Made by a program: the position numbers and the translations under genes. The notes under the pieces are model-generated. The model saw only the letters and a list, made by a program, of their open reading frames with translations, searched no databases and was not told the origin of the DNA. A DNA stretch of 64,000 nucleotides from Rhizobium mongolense USDA 1844 (GTDB taxonomy: Bacteria; Pseudomonadota; Alphaproteobacteria; Rhizobiales; Rhizobiaceae): assembly GCF_000419765.1 (NCBI RefSeq), contig NZ_ATTQ01000025.1, forward strand, positions 1 through 64,000, given 5' to 3'. This document shows positions 52,078-61,197 of this stretch, piece after piece; the first letter of the stretch is position 1, and the number at the start of each line of letters is the position of its first letter.

Positions 52078-53403
52078 CTATTGGGCTTGGCAGATTTTCT
52101 CAACCTTGCCCGAACAGACCGATTGCAGTTTTACCAGACTTGGAAAATAGTCTGCCAACGGGGCAAGATCTTCTGAAAAGCAGCCGTTGGAGTCGGGCCA
52201 GAACCAGGGCGCGCCTATCTGGGGTTCGGGAGGCCAGTGGCCGGGCGGCATGGTCCTGTTGGCGGCAATCTCGACGATGCCGGCGCAGAAGCGGCCAGAC
52301 GTGATCTTGGGAAGGCCATGGCATGTGAAACATCCACCGGGGCTAGAGGGAACGATCGGGTCGAAGTTGAACCAGGGCGAAGGTTCGTCGCCAAGGCCGA
52401 CGAATTTGAACTTCTGCGAATTCGGCACATCCGCCGCGTACATCGATTTGACGACTTTCCCGAGCGTCGTCCCTGGATGCACGATGAACGGATTGTTGCC
52501 CAGGTGGCACATGTTGCAGAAGTCTTGACCATCCTTGGGATGCACCAATTCGCCGAAATCCCGCTTCTTGAAGTCTTCCCAGCCGATGCGTTTCGTGCCG
52601 GAGCCGTCGTAGACGACGTTGTCGAAGAAGCAGGCATTTGTCTGAAGCCTGTCGGTGCAGATCGTGCCGGCATATTGCTCCTCCTTGTTGGCTTTGCGCC
52701 GGACGAGCATAACGCAGAACCCGCCGGAAGCGGCACCCCTGTATGTCCAGACTTCGGCGTCGTTCCAGTCGGCACGGAAAAAATAGCGATCGGCTTCGGC
52801 ATCAAGTTCCCCGCCATAATTCCAGGCAGGGTCGGTTGCCAATGGACCGGGCACCGGGACCCCCGCGTCAACACATGACTTCTGGTATGCCGCGACGCTG
52901 TTGCGGTACTTCACCCGGTCCTGGTCCAAGCTACTGTCCTTCAGGACCGAGCCGGCGCCCTGCCGCTTGACAATTTCGTCAAACTCCAGCTGTCCGCGGG
53001 CGAGCCGGCGGGCGACCTGGCGCTGCTGCTCGGCCGCGTCGGTCCCGGCAATGGCTGCCGCCAGCTCGATCTCGACGAAGTTCCTTTCCGCCTGCTGGGT
53101 CGACGACCTGTCTGGTCCCGTCAGCGTGCCAGCCATCTGTCGGTATCGGGTGGATGCGCCGTCGGACAGTTCGCTTTCGACACAAGCGTGGACGCGATCC
53201 AGCAACCCGGGTCGATTGTCGTCGCTGACCTCGACCTCTACGCCTGACGGCACCTCGAAAATTCCGCCATAGGCGGCGATCAGGTTACACGGTTCATTCG
53301 AAGGCGGTCCTCCCGATGCGCCGCCCGTGAGCAACAAACCCGCGATGCCAGCGACGACTGGTAAAGCCCCCAAGGCTGCAATTATCCTCCAGCGCCGCGC
53401 CAT
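52078..53403 (-). CDS. exported diheme c-type cytochrome-like protein
   Basis: The 441-residue protein has an N-terminal hydrophobic signal or anchor (about 6-27) and two c-type heme motifs, 'CNMCHLG' (about 310) and 'CFTCHGL' (about 365), each C-x-x-C-H. Several further Cys occur in pairs. A middle helical region (about 60-160) is unassigned. It would be periplasmic with two covalent hemes. The start lies 1 base after the TfuA stop, so it is the last gene of the YcaO operon, an unusual partner. It could supply redox chemistry for the modified product. Confidence 0.75.
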   Translation of the reverse strand: MARRWRIIAALGALPVVAGIAGLLLTGGASGGPPSNEPCNLIAAYGGIFEVPSGVEVEVSDDNRPGLLDRVHACVESELSDGASTRYRQMAGTLTGPDRSSTQQAERNFVEIELAAAIAGTDAAEQQRQVARRLARGQLEFDEIVKRQGAGSVLKDSSLDQDRVKYRNSVAAYQKSCVDAGVPVPGPLATDPAWNYGGELDAEADRYFFRADWNDAEVWTYRGAASGGFCVMLVRRKANKEEQYAGTICTDRLQTNACFFDNVVYDGSGTKRIGWEDFKKRDFGELVHPKDGQDFCNMCHLGNNPFIVHPGTTLGKVVKSMYAADVPNSQKFKFVGLGDEPSPWFNFDPIVPSSPGGCFTCHGLPKITSGRFCAGIVEIAANRTMPPGHWPPEPQIGAPWFWPDSNGCFSEDLAPLADYFPSLVKLQSVCSGKVEKICQAQ

Positions 53404-53404
53404 T

Positions 53405-54115
53405 TCAGGTCCTCACCTGTTCGAGCAATCTGGCTGAGAACGGCGTGTGCAGAAAAATGCCGGGCTCGCGGGGGCGGGGAGATGGCATCCCAAGGCTGTT
53501 GAGTAGCAGCATGGCGTCGCGCGCCTTCAGCGCCGGCCCGCTTGCAGCAATCCAGTGCAGCGCAGCCTGCTGAAATTCACCTGGCAAGCCGGCGCCGGCC
53601 AGCACCTGCTTCCAGGTGCGCGACTTGAAATGAGTCCTGCTCGCCACGGCAGTGACAGCGCCGGCTCCGAGCTCGTCCAGCACGCCGGCCGCGAGCATAC
53701 GCTCGACGATGTCGGCTACGTCGACGAGCGGCACGGTCAGCGGCAGATGTCCGATTTCGGCCGGCCCATGGACCATGGCCACATCGGCATCGGCATTGCG
53801 GCGAGCGGTGCGGTAATCCTCGAAGATGCGGCCGATGCCAACCATGCCGAACTGCCAGCATTCGGCGGCCCGCAGCGCACCCATGCTCGCCGCGCCAAGC
53901 ACCTGGCAGCCAGAGTCCAGGGCAAACAGAATCTCCTTGTGCCAGACTGCAGGGCCGGATTCGAACACACCGTCGACCAGGCCGATGACCTTGCGGCCAT
54001 CGAGCACAGCACGCATGAGGTCACCGCAGCGCGCGGGCGCCACCATGTCAAAAGCGGCCCCGCTCTGAACACCGGTACCATGCAAGCTCGGCCCGGCAAA
54101 AACGAGCGCCTTCAT
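53405..54115 (-). CDS. tfuA: TfuA-like protein, partner of YcaO
   Basis: The 236-residue protein has the TfuA domain: 'ALVFAGPSLHG' at the start, 'VIGLVDGVFESGPAVWHKEILFALDSGCQVLGAASMGALRAAE' and 'FGMVGIGRIFEDYRTA'. TfuA works with YcaO to deliver sulfide or otherwise enable thioamide formation on peptide backbones. ATG 54115 overlaps the ycaO stop as ATGA, so the two are cotranslated; an upstream start at 54127 is less likely. TfuA is next to YcaO as in thioamidation clusters. No catalytic residue can be asserted from sequence alone. Confidence 0.85.
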   Translation of the reverse strand: MKALVFAGPSLHGTGVQSGAAFDMVAPARCGDLMRAVLDGRKVIGLVDGVFESGPAVWHKEILFALDSGCQVLGAASMGALRAAECWQFGMVGIGRIFEDYRTARRNADADVAMVHGPAEIGHLPLTVPLVDVADIVERMLAAGVLDELGAGAVTAVASRTHFKSRTWKQVLAGAGLPGEFQQAALHWIAASGPALKARDAMLLLNSLGMPSPRPREPGIFLHTPFSARLLEQVRT

Positions 54116-55353
54116 GGCAAGCTCCACTGTCGGAGCAGCTTACGAGCCGCTCGTCCGGAAGGCACGTAGGATGCGGGTCGGGTCATGCTGACGAGGTCGT
54201 CGGCCAGCACGCGCACCGCTTCAAACCCGAAGCCGCCGCCGCCGAGCGGGAATACGTAGATGTCACGGCCGCCCTCAGCGACGACCCCTACAGCGTCGTT
54301 CAAGGCCGGCATTCGATGGTCGGCCTGGTCGCCTGGCGGGAGGAACCGGCAGGCGCCGAACAGCCTTTCGGTGCCTGTGCCCGCCACGCCGCGATATTCT
54401 CCCTCGAAGAGGTCGTCCCTGGCGCCCGAGATGAACAGGGCCCGGCATTGAACGGCTTCAAGCAGGCCGGCCAACGCCGCGTCCTCCAGCCGCGGCCGGC
54501 AGCCGGAGCCGCTGAAGTACAAGCGCTCGCGCGTTCCGTCTTCCTGCGGCAGCAGGACAGCCGTCACCACCGGCATGGCGCTATCGTCGCCCGCTATGCT
54601 GAAACGCGCCTCGATGCCTGCCGAGGCGAGGCGTGACATTGCCCGCACCAACTCATCGTCCTCGCTGGCGGTGAATTCAACGCAGCCGGCTCGCCGTCCC
54701 GTGGGGGCGAGTACCGTGCCGAACAGGGCATCGTCCTCGATGAGTTCGCCCAGCGCGTGAGCGAATGCCGTGGCGATATCGCCGCCGGACGCTAGGCCAA
54801 CCGAACTCATCCGGAATCCCAGCGTGTTCCACGGCGCGAGCGTGACCATGTCCATGCCAACGAGTTCGTAAGGGGCGTAGACCGCTTCGCCGGTCAGCCA
54901 GGACATACCCCTGACCCAGGCGAGCTCCTTGTCCGGCGGCAGGTACCTGGTCGCGCAGCGCGACTGACGGTCGAGCGGTACACTGCGAAGGCCGCGGCGC
55001 GCGAGACCCTGCGGACTGTCAACGATGGCGGTCAGCGCAGGCGCATCCTCGGCCAGCGCCTGCTCGCAACTCTCCATCACAGTCGAGACCCAGGCGGCCT
55101 CGAACGTCATGCCCTTGCCGGAAGAAACCGAAAGCGAGCGTGATGCCGGCCGCACCCCTGAGCAGACGGGAATGCCGATTACGTCGAGGTCGGTAATGTC
55201 GGCGACCCGGGTGATGCCGAAGTTGCCAAGGACTGGCTCCAGTTCGCTGCGCGTGAGCCGTCGCGGCTCCGGCTCCACGCCCGCGGTCATGCCGGTGCGG
55301 AATGCCTGGAGCCGGTGAAAGGCCTGCTCGATATCGCTATGCGCCGAGCGCAT
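54112..55353 (-). CDS. ycaO: YcaO-domain ATP-dependent peptide cyclodehydratase/thioamide synthase
   Basis: The 413-residue protein is a YcaO: 'IPVCSGVRPASRSLSVSSGKGMTFEAAWVSTVMESCEQ' (ATP-site helix with conserved Glu), 'NTLGFRMSSVGLASGGDIATAFAHALGELIEDDA' (second Glu-rich helix), and C-terminal 'VRVLADDLVSM'. YcaO enzymes phosphorylate the amide backbone with ATP to make azolines or, with TfuA, thioamides. No leader-binding E1-like domain is attached, consistent with TfuA-linked members. It is preceded by a 185-residue unknown protein 4 bases upstream. The substrate is not evident. Confidence 0.88.
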   Translation of the reverse strand: MRSAHSDIEQAFHRLQAFRTGMTAGVEPEPRRLTRSELEPVLGNFGITRVADITDLDVIGIPVCSGVRPASRSLSVSSGKGMTFEAAWVSTVMESCEQALAEDAPALTAIVDSPQGLARRGLRSVPLDRQSRCATRYLPPDKELAWVRGMSWLTGEAVYAPYELVGMDMVTLAPWNTLGFRMSSVGLASGGDIATAFAHALGELIEDDALFGTVLAPTGRRAGCVEFTASEDDELVRAMSRLASAGIEARFSIAGDDSAMPVVTAVLLPQEDGTRERLYFSGSGCRPRLEDAALAGLLEAVQCRALFISGARDDLFEGEYRGVAGTGTERLFGACRFLPPGDQADHRMPALNDAVGVVAEGGRDIYVFPLGGGGFGFEAVRVLADDLVSMTRPASYVPSGRAARKLLRQWSLP

Positions 55354-55357
55354 CTCC

Positions 55358-55915
55358 TCACGCCTTCTCTTCCCACGGGTCGAGAGTTGTCAGATTGTCG
55401 GAACGCAGGTTGCTGATGACAAAGGGCTCGATTTTGGCAGGCACTGTATTCACACCCTGATGCGTCTTGAGATAGTCCCTGATGTCAACGGCGGGGCCCG
55501 CGCTCCTCGGCTTTGAGACTATTTCCCCGGGCTCGATATCCAGCGCCACGCAGAAGTCGACGTCGCAGACGGTCCCATTGTTGCGGATAACGCGGCCGAC
55601 GGCAGCCGCATTATGGAGCTCCTCGAACAGCTTGCGCTCGTAGTCGAGATCGAATTTGCGATGGGTCCCCTGTTGCTGCAACTCGCGCTCGCGCTGTTCC
55701 AGCAAATCGAGGTTGACCCCGCGCAGGAAGGGCAGGAGTTCCTGCACCACGGCGCTCATCGCAACGATCGGTTCCTTGCCCGCCATCTGGTTGATGGCTG
55801 GATTCGCCAGATCTTCCATCGAATAGTGAACCACCATGACCGGATCGGTGATCACGATGGTCAGTCCGTGATCCTTGTCTCCGATGATGAATGCACGTGA
55901 TTTCTTCTCGGTCAT
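55358..55915 (-). CDS. unknown 185-residue protein of the YcaO operon
   Basis: The protein is soluble with no signal peptide: a beta-rich N-terminus ('RAFIIGDKDHGLTIVITDPVMVVHYSMEDLA'), a helical middle with charged residues, a short 'NGTVCDVDFCVALD' segment with the only two Cys, and a C-terminal tail ending 'DPWEEKA'. No family is recognised. It lies between the regulator and ycaO, with 9 and 4 base gaps. It could be the modified substrate, a scaffold, or a precursor-recognition protein. Nothing in the sequence decides between these. Confidence 0.55.
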   Translation of the reverse strand: MTEKKSRAFIIGDKDHGLTIVITDPVMVVHYSMEDLANPAINQMAGKEPIVAMSAVVQELLPFLRGVNLDLLEQRERELQQQGTHRKFDLDYERKLFEELHNAAAVGRVIRNNGTVCDVDFCVALDIEPGEIVSKPRSAGPAVDIRDYLKTHQGVNTVPAKIEPFVISNLRSDNLTTLDPWEEKA

Positions 55916-55924
55916 TCTTACCTC

Positions 55925-57847
55925 CTATTTGATTCCAGCAATTCGCAGTCCGTCGATGAAACGTTGTCGGTCGACCGGCGAGCGGTGTGGCTGCAGCCGT
56001 GTCATACTTTCGGCCGTCTCTCCGGGGTAGATTTCCTGGAGGCGGTGTGCATAGCCGTTCGCCTCCCACCTATTGCCGAGTTGGCCGTGGCTTGCCGCCA
56101 GCACACGTAGCGCCGGCTCTTCGTTGCGAAGACGGCCGCACAGCTCGATCGCCTTGCGATAGTCTGCCTGCGAGAATGCAACGCTTGCCCCTACCCACCA
56201 GTACTGGTCGGGCGGTGTCGGATTGAGGTCGATGGCCTGCTCGAAGGTGCCCCACGCCTCGTCCGGGTCGCCAACGAAGCCCAGGGCGTCGGCATAGTCG
56301 AGCAGGATGTCGGCGGAGTTCGGGTGGCGCTCGCGGGCCAACATGAAGCTTTCATGGCACTCGTCGAAGTCGTGCTGGTAAAGGGCGACCATGGCGCGGC
56401 GCCAGTAACCGGCCGAATTGGATGGATCGGAGACGATGGCCTGCTCGGCAAGGTCGCGAGCTTCCGCCAGCAGCGCCGGATCGTTGCCGCCGAGCAGTAC
56501 CCATTCCATGTAAAGCGAGCTGGAGGCGCCGGAGTAGGCGTCGGCAAACCGGCCGTCTTGGGAAATGGCCTGCGCATAGCAGCGCCGGGCGCGCCTCACG
56601 CTACGCAGGTCGCATGTCTTCAGCGTATCCTGTCCCTTGAGGAAGGAGAAATAGGCGGAGGGATCGCTGGTTCGATCCGGCGAGGCCAGGCTGTGCCGCT
56701 CGATGGCGCTCGACAGCTCGGATGCCACGCGGCCGACAAGCGCCCGGTTCGAGCTGACGATCAGCTCCGGCGATAGTGGATAGTCGCCCGCCCAGATGAT
56801 TGCGCCCGAGCTGCTCTGCACCAGGCGCACCGTGAGTTCGTTTCCCCGTTGCCCCGGCCGCACGAACGTGCTCACAGCGTAGTCGGCGCGCAGGGCGGAG
56901 TTCGCGTCGAGGACCCCGCCGTCGCTGTTTGCTTGGAACGAGCTGTGCGAAGCCAGCGTCACGAGGCTCCTGTGCCGGGCGAGCTCGTTCGCCGCGTCCT
57001 CGACGAAGGCGCGCTGGAGGTTCTCCTCGCGGGACGGCGAGACCCAATTCGGTGCAAGCAGGGCGACGCGCGGCCGATGCGGAGCCGCAAGGGTGCCACG
57101 ATCGGAAGGCACCGGCCCAAGATCGATCGATCGTGTCGTAGCACGGGTAAGCAGGGCGCGGGTGTCCGGTCTCGGCCCACTGGTCCCGTCCAGGCGAAGC
57201 ACGTCGGTGAGCAAAGCAAAGACGCGCCGGGAATCATCGGCCCTGCCAAGCGCGCCGTACGCCGCAATGAGGGATTTGTAGGTTTCCTCGCGGCTGCTGT
57301 CGATGCCCAGCACATGACGCTCGAGGGAATGGATCAGAGCCACGTCCGCGCGGCCATATCGCGTCAGCTCTTTCAGCGCGCTATGGGCGAAGCCGAAATA
57401 GCGCTCACGCAGATAGCTGCGCGACACGGCGAAGGGGTCGTCGTTTGTCGGCACCTCGATGCCCTGCAGCAGGTCGCCCCTGTAGGTTTCCATGAGTTGC
57501 CGCAGCGAATTCTCGCCAGCAAGCGCGTCGAACTCGAGGAAGCGGCACACATCGATGCGGGACGGATCGGTGATCCTGAAAGTCTTGTCGTCGACAAACA
57601 ATATCGACGACAAGGAGGGCAATGCCTTTGACATGCGCAGTATTAGCTGGCGCATGTTGCCCATATTGACATGCGTATCATGATTATCCCAGAGCTGGGA
57701 TGCCGCCTGTGCCCGAGTAATTGTCCGGCCCGGAGTTAAAGCAAGCAGGGCAATCAAACAAAAACCGCGTGACGGGAAGGCCCGATCCTGCAAGCCTTCT
57801 TCGATCGCAGGATTTCCAAGAAGTCTTATCGATACAGGGTTGTCCAT
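55925..57847 (-). CDS. SARP-type regulator with TPR repeats
   Basis: The 640-residue protein has an OmpR-type winged helix ('ALLALTPGRTITRAQAASQLWD', 'NMGNMRQLILRMSKALP'), a bacterial transcriptional activation domain ('YRGDLLQGIEVPTNDDPF', 'ALKELTRYG'), a TolB-like middle ('VALLAPNW' to 'IIWAGDYPL'), and C-terminal TPR repeats (about 470-620). SARP regulators switch on secondary-metabolite genes. It heads the leftward operon and is divergent from the protease operon, so it likely activates both. The start ATG 57847 is chosen for the start of the winged-helix region; alternatives at 57913 and 57955 exist. Confidence 0.75.
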   Translation of the reverse strand: MDNPVSIRLLGNPAIEEGLQDRAFPSRGFCLIALLALTPGRTITRAQAASQLWDNHDTHVNMGNMRQLILRMSKALPSLSSILFVDDKTFRITDPSRIDVCRFLEFDALAGENSLRQLMETYRGDLLQGIEVPTNDDPFAVSRSYLRERYFGFAHSALKELTRYGRADVALIHSLERHVLGIDSSREETYKSLIAAYGALGRADDSRRVFALLTDVLRLDGTSGPRPDTRALLTRATTRSIDLGPVPSDRGTLAAPHRPRVALLAPNWVSPSREENLQRAFVEDAANELARHRSLVTLASHSSFQANSDGGVLDANSALRADYAVSTFVRPGQRGNELTVRLVQSSSGAIIWAGDYPLSPELIVSSNRALVGRVASELSSAIERHSLASPDRTSDPSAYFSFLKGQDTLKTCDLRSVRRARRCYAQAISQDGRFADAYSGASSSLYMEWVLLGGNDPALLAEARDLAEQAIVSDPSNSAGYWRRAMVALYQHDFDECHESFMLARERHPNSADILLDYADALGFVGDPDEAWGTFEQAIDLNPTPPDQYWWVGASVAFSQADYRKAIELCGRLRNEEPALRVLAASHGQLGNRWEANGYAHRLQEIYPGETAESMTRLQPHRSPVDRQRFIDGLRIAGIK

Positions 57848-58051
57848 ACCCAAGAGCCCCCACCCAAGTGAAGCTTCCGCCGGATCGCCGGAAATATCAA
57901 TACTACTTCGCATCAGTCTTTGGGTGAGGAACTCGCAGTGTAACGCCGGTGTCACGCCAGCCGGTCGATCATGCCGTCTAGTAGGTCAAAGGTCGTGCAA
58001 CGAGCATTCTCCTAGCGGTGCACCGGGCCGATCACTTTCGAAGGGGCAGGC
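57848..58051. promoter_or_regulatory. divergent promoter region between regulator and protease operons
   Basis: The 204 bases separate divergent operons and are the only place where both promoters can lie. AT-richer text is found at about 57890-57915 ('gaaatatcaatactacttcgcatc'). No certain operator repeat was found by eye. If the SARP regulator acts directly, its direct-repeat sites should be here. Confidence 0.45.
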
Positions 58052-59638
58052 ATGGTCAAGCATATTGACATCAAGCTCGGCGGATCGACGGCAACGTTGT
58101 CGCGTAGCGATGTACTCGTCGCACTCAAGCCGGAACCGGGGCATTCAAGATCCTTCGAAGCAGAGGTGAATTCGATCGAATTGCGGGGGCGTGGTGCCCG
58201 GCGCGGCACGGTTGGTGGCTACCAGGTTGTCGAGCTTCCCATCGCACCAACGAAGCGCCGCGCGGCGCGCGAAGATCTCGGCCGTATGGTGTCGATGCAA
58301 CGGCAGATCGCGGTCTACCATACCTCGGAGGACAACGTCCCTTTCGTGCCGACCGGTACCATCTACATGTCCTTCAGGGAAGGAACCGATCAGGCAAGCG
58401 TCAATCTCATCCTCCAGGAACACTCGCTTGTCGTGGTGAAAGCGGAGCGCGGTGGTTTCATTACCGTCGGGACGCGTGCAGATCCGCTCGAAGCCTGTTC
58501 TATGCTGCAGTCGAATCCGGCTGTAGAGGTCGCCGAACCCGATCTCGTCACGCCGAAGCAGCCCGCCAACATCTTGCTCCCCGAGGACCGGCTCTTCGGT
58601 AGGCATTGGCATCTCAACAATATCGGCAAGCACGATGGACAAACCACCGGCTTGAAAGCCGGTGCCGATGCGCGCGTCGTGGAAGCCTGGTATGCCCTGG
58701 GAAGCCTCGGGTCGGACAGTGTCGTAATAGGCATCGTCGATGACGGTTTCGACCTCTCGCACCCGTATTTGCGCGGCAAGGCGTTGTTGTCGTGGGATTT
58801 CGAGCGGAACGCGCCCGACGTCGGGCAAAGTGATCTGGCTGCCGGCAGTCGCGACTGGCACGGCACTGCATGCGCCGGCGTCGCGGCCGGCAGGGTCGAC
58901 GCAGGAGATATAGTCGGGGCCGCTCCCCATGCGCGCATTATGCCGGCGCGCATGGGGTCTGACATCGATTCTGAAAAGCTGGCGCGAATCTTCGACTACA
59001 TGACGGACAATGGGGCGTGGGTCGTCAATTGCAGCTGGGGGCCAAAGGCAGCCCGCTACCCCATCGGCCGGCGCGTCTCCGACGCCATATCCCGCTGCTT
59101 CAGGGAAGGCCGGGGCGGCCTCGGCATACCGGTGCTCTTCGCCGCCGGGAACCGGAACACCAGTATAAATGACGAAACCAACTTCAATGGGCTTGCGGCG
59201 CATCCCGACGTTGTCGTGGTCTCATCGTCGACCAGCCTCGACCAGAGGTCCGACACCTCGAACTACGGCTCTGAAATCTGGCTGTGTGCGCCCTCGAGCG
59301 GTGGTGGCGGGTGGACGATCGCGACCAGTGACGTGACTGGCAGCTGGACCGATGCCGTTGGAACCGTCAGGCCGCGCGGTCACAGTAGCAGCGACCATCA
59401 CGAATATTTCGGAGGCACGTCCAGCTCCTGCGCCCTGGTAGCAGGCATCTGCGCTCTGGTCCTGTCGGCGGCGCCACGGCTTGGCGCTTCCGAGCTGCGC
59501 GCAATCCTGCAGCGCACGGCGCGACGCATTGGCGACGCCGGGGCCTACGTCCCGGACGGCCATTCGATCCATTTCGGCTTTGGCTGCGTCGATGCGGCAG
59601 CTGCGGTTGCTGCAGCGCGCGCAAGCCTCACGGGCTGA
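58052..59638 (+). CDS. S8-family subtilase of the RiPP-like cluster
   Basis: The 528-residue protease has Asp in 'VIGIVDDGFDLSHP' (about 229), His in 'DWHGTACAGVAAG' (about 269) and Ser in 'FGGTSSSCALVAGI' (about 455), all intact. An N-terminal ~180-residue region ('VLVALKPEP', 'SVNLILQEHSLVVVKAE', 'SNPAVEVAEPD') resembles an I9-type propeptide, but no signal peptide is present. It may mature by self-cleavage in the cytoplasm or be exported by another route. It opens the rightward operon. A leader-peptidase role in maturing a modified peptide would fit. Confidence 0.88.
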   Translation: MVKHIDIKLGGSTATLSRSDVLVALKPEPGHSRSFEAEVNSIELRGRGARRGTVGGYQVVELPIAPTKRRAAREDLGRMVSMQRQIAVYHTSEDNVPFVPTGTIYMSFREGTDQASVNLILQEHSLVVVKAERGGFITVGTRADPLEACSMLQSNPAVEVAEPDLVTPKQPANILLPEDRLFGRHWHLNNIGKHDGQTTGLKAGADARVVEAWYALGSLGSDSVVIGIVDDGFDLSHPYLRGKALLSWDFERNAPDVGQSDLAAGSRDWHGTACAGVAAGRVDAGDIVGAAPHARIMPARMGSDIDSEKLARIFDYMTDNGAWVVNCSWGPKAARYPIGRRVSDAISRCFREGRGGLGIPVLFAAGNRNTSINDETNFNGLAAHPDVVVVSSSTSLDQRSDTSNYGSEIWLCAPSSGGGGWTIATSDVTGSWTDAVGTVRPRGHSSSDHHEYFGGTSSSCALVAGICALVLSAAPRLGASELRAILQRTARRIGDAGAYVPDGHSIHFGFGCVDAAAAVAAARASLTG

Positions 59639-59686
59639 CGGGGCGGAACAGAATTTTTGATCAGTAGATAAGAGGAGAACACGAAA

Positions 59687-61027
59687 ATGGCCAATATTGC
59701 GGAATGGACAGTCATGGTGTTTTTGAACGCCGACAACAATCTCGAGCAGTTCGGGCTGAAGGATTTCCGCGAGATGGCGAAAGTCGGCAGCGACTCGAAT
59801 GTCAATATCGTCGTTCAGTTCGATCGTAACGGAGGGTGGGCGACGACTACGCCACAATGGCGCGGATGCTACCGGTTCAAGATCGGCAAAGGCAGCAGCT
59901 ATACGCCAGCCGAAGCGCTCGAATATTTGGGCGATACGAACATGGGAAGTGGCATCACCCTTCGTAATTTCGTCGACTGGGCCACAACAAAGTATCCAGC
60001 GAAGAAATACATGCTTGCGATCTGGAACCACGGTCAGGGTTGGCGGCATTTTCGCACCATTCGTCCAAATGTCAGCGGCTTGGAGCTGAGCACCTTTAGA
60101 CAATTCCGCGAGTCGCGGATGGTCCGCGAGGCGGAGCGGCAGGCGCGTACGCTGTCGAGGCGAGAGGGCTTGTCCGACCAGACGCCGGTCCTACGTACGC
60201 AGGCGATTCCCCTGGATGTGACGGTCAACGGCTCTGTCCGCTCCGTATCCAGTGACGATACAAGCGGCGATACGCTCTACAATCGCGAGATACAGGAAAG
60301 CCTCAACGGGCTCAATTTCGACGTCATAGGTTTCGACGCGTGTCTGATGGGAATGGTGGAAACCGGCTACGCGCTGCGCAACGTGGCGAAAGTCATGGTC
60401 GGCAGCGAGGAACTGGAACCCGGTGACGGATGGAACTACGCCGGCTGGCTGCAATCATTAGTCGACAATCCGGAGATGAGCGGAGCCGACCTTGGCACCA
60501 CCATGGTCAGATCCTACGAGGATTATTATTCGGGGCCAGGAGACGATCCCGCCACCACGCTTTCGGCGATCGATCTTTCGACCATGCAGAATCTTGCGAC
60601 GACGATCGACGGCTTTGCGAACACCCTGACCAACGTGTCGAATGCCGATTTCGGCCGGATCGTTTCCGCCCGGCGGTCCTGCGAGGAATACGCCCCCGGC
60701 TACGGATTGCACGGCGTCGATCTGGCTCGGTTTGCCGAGCAGGCAGGGGCTGCCTTTCCGAATACGGATGTAGGTCAGGCCGCCGATGCTGTGTTCGAGG
60801 CGGTGCGCGCTTCGGTCATCGCCAACTATGCCGGCGCCGAGCGGCAGGGAGCGTTCGGCTCACATGGGCTCGCGATCTACTTCCCGGAAACACGAGCCAA
60901 TTTCAACGCCGACCCGGATCACGTCGGATACATCAAGACAAACGCCCATTACCCGGTCGAGTTTGTTCAGAACCATCTCTGGGCCGACTTTCTCCTGAAC
61001 CGCTACCTGGCTGGAGTCACGACCTAA
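59687..61027 (+). CDS. clostripain-like (C11) cysteine protease
   Basis: The 446-residue protein has the C11 signatures: 'WTVMVFLNADNNLEQF' at the start, catalytic His in 'MLAIWNHGQGWR' (about 110) and catalytic Cys in 'IGFDACLMGMVETGYAL' (about 220). No signal peptide is seen. Clostripain-type enzymes cut after Arg or Lys. AGGAG precedes ATG 59687. It is the second gene of the protease operon. C11 enzymes often self-activate. The target may be the same modified protein as that of the S8 and M14 enzymes. Confidence 0.85.
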   Translation: MANIAEWTVMVFLNADNNLEQFGLKDFREMAKVGSDSNVNIVVQFDRNGGWATTTPQWRGCYRFKIGKGSSYTPAEALEYLGDTNMGSGITLRNFVDWATTKYPAKKYMLAIWNHGQGWRHFRTIRPNVSGLELSTFRQFRESRMVREAERQARTLSRREGLSDQTPVLRTQAIPLDVTVNGSVRSVSSDDTSGDTLYNREIQESLNGLNFDVIGFDACLMGMVETGYALRNVAKVMVGSEELEPGDGWNYAGWLQSLVDNPEMSGADLGTTMVRSYEDYYSGPGDDPATTLSAIDLSTMQNLATTIDGFANTLTNVSNADFGRIVSARRSCEEYAPGYGLHGVDLARFAEQAGAAFPNTDVGQAADAVFEAVRASVIANYAGAERQGAFGSHGLAIYFPETRANFNADPDHVGYIKTNAHYPVEFVQNHLWADFLLNRYLAGVTT

Positions 61028-61197
61028 GGCACGGCGTATGAAGCGGGATTCACGCGCCATGCTTGAGGCTTCTGATCTTACGCATGTCCGAAACCGCTGT
61101 ACACTTTCGAGAGACTTGCGGCAGCTCTTGGTTACTGGGCTGTCGCGGTGTGCACCGCCCGCGCTACCAAACGGCGAAGATGAACGAGGAGTGGCCC

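Noticed and set aside
58145..59203. Long minus-strand open frame (352 codons)
   Set aside because: Antisense shadow of the S8 protease gene, which has a complete catalytic triad.
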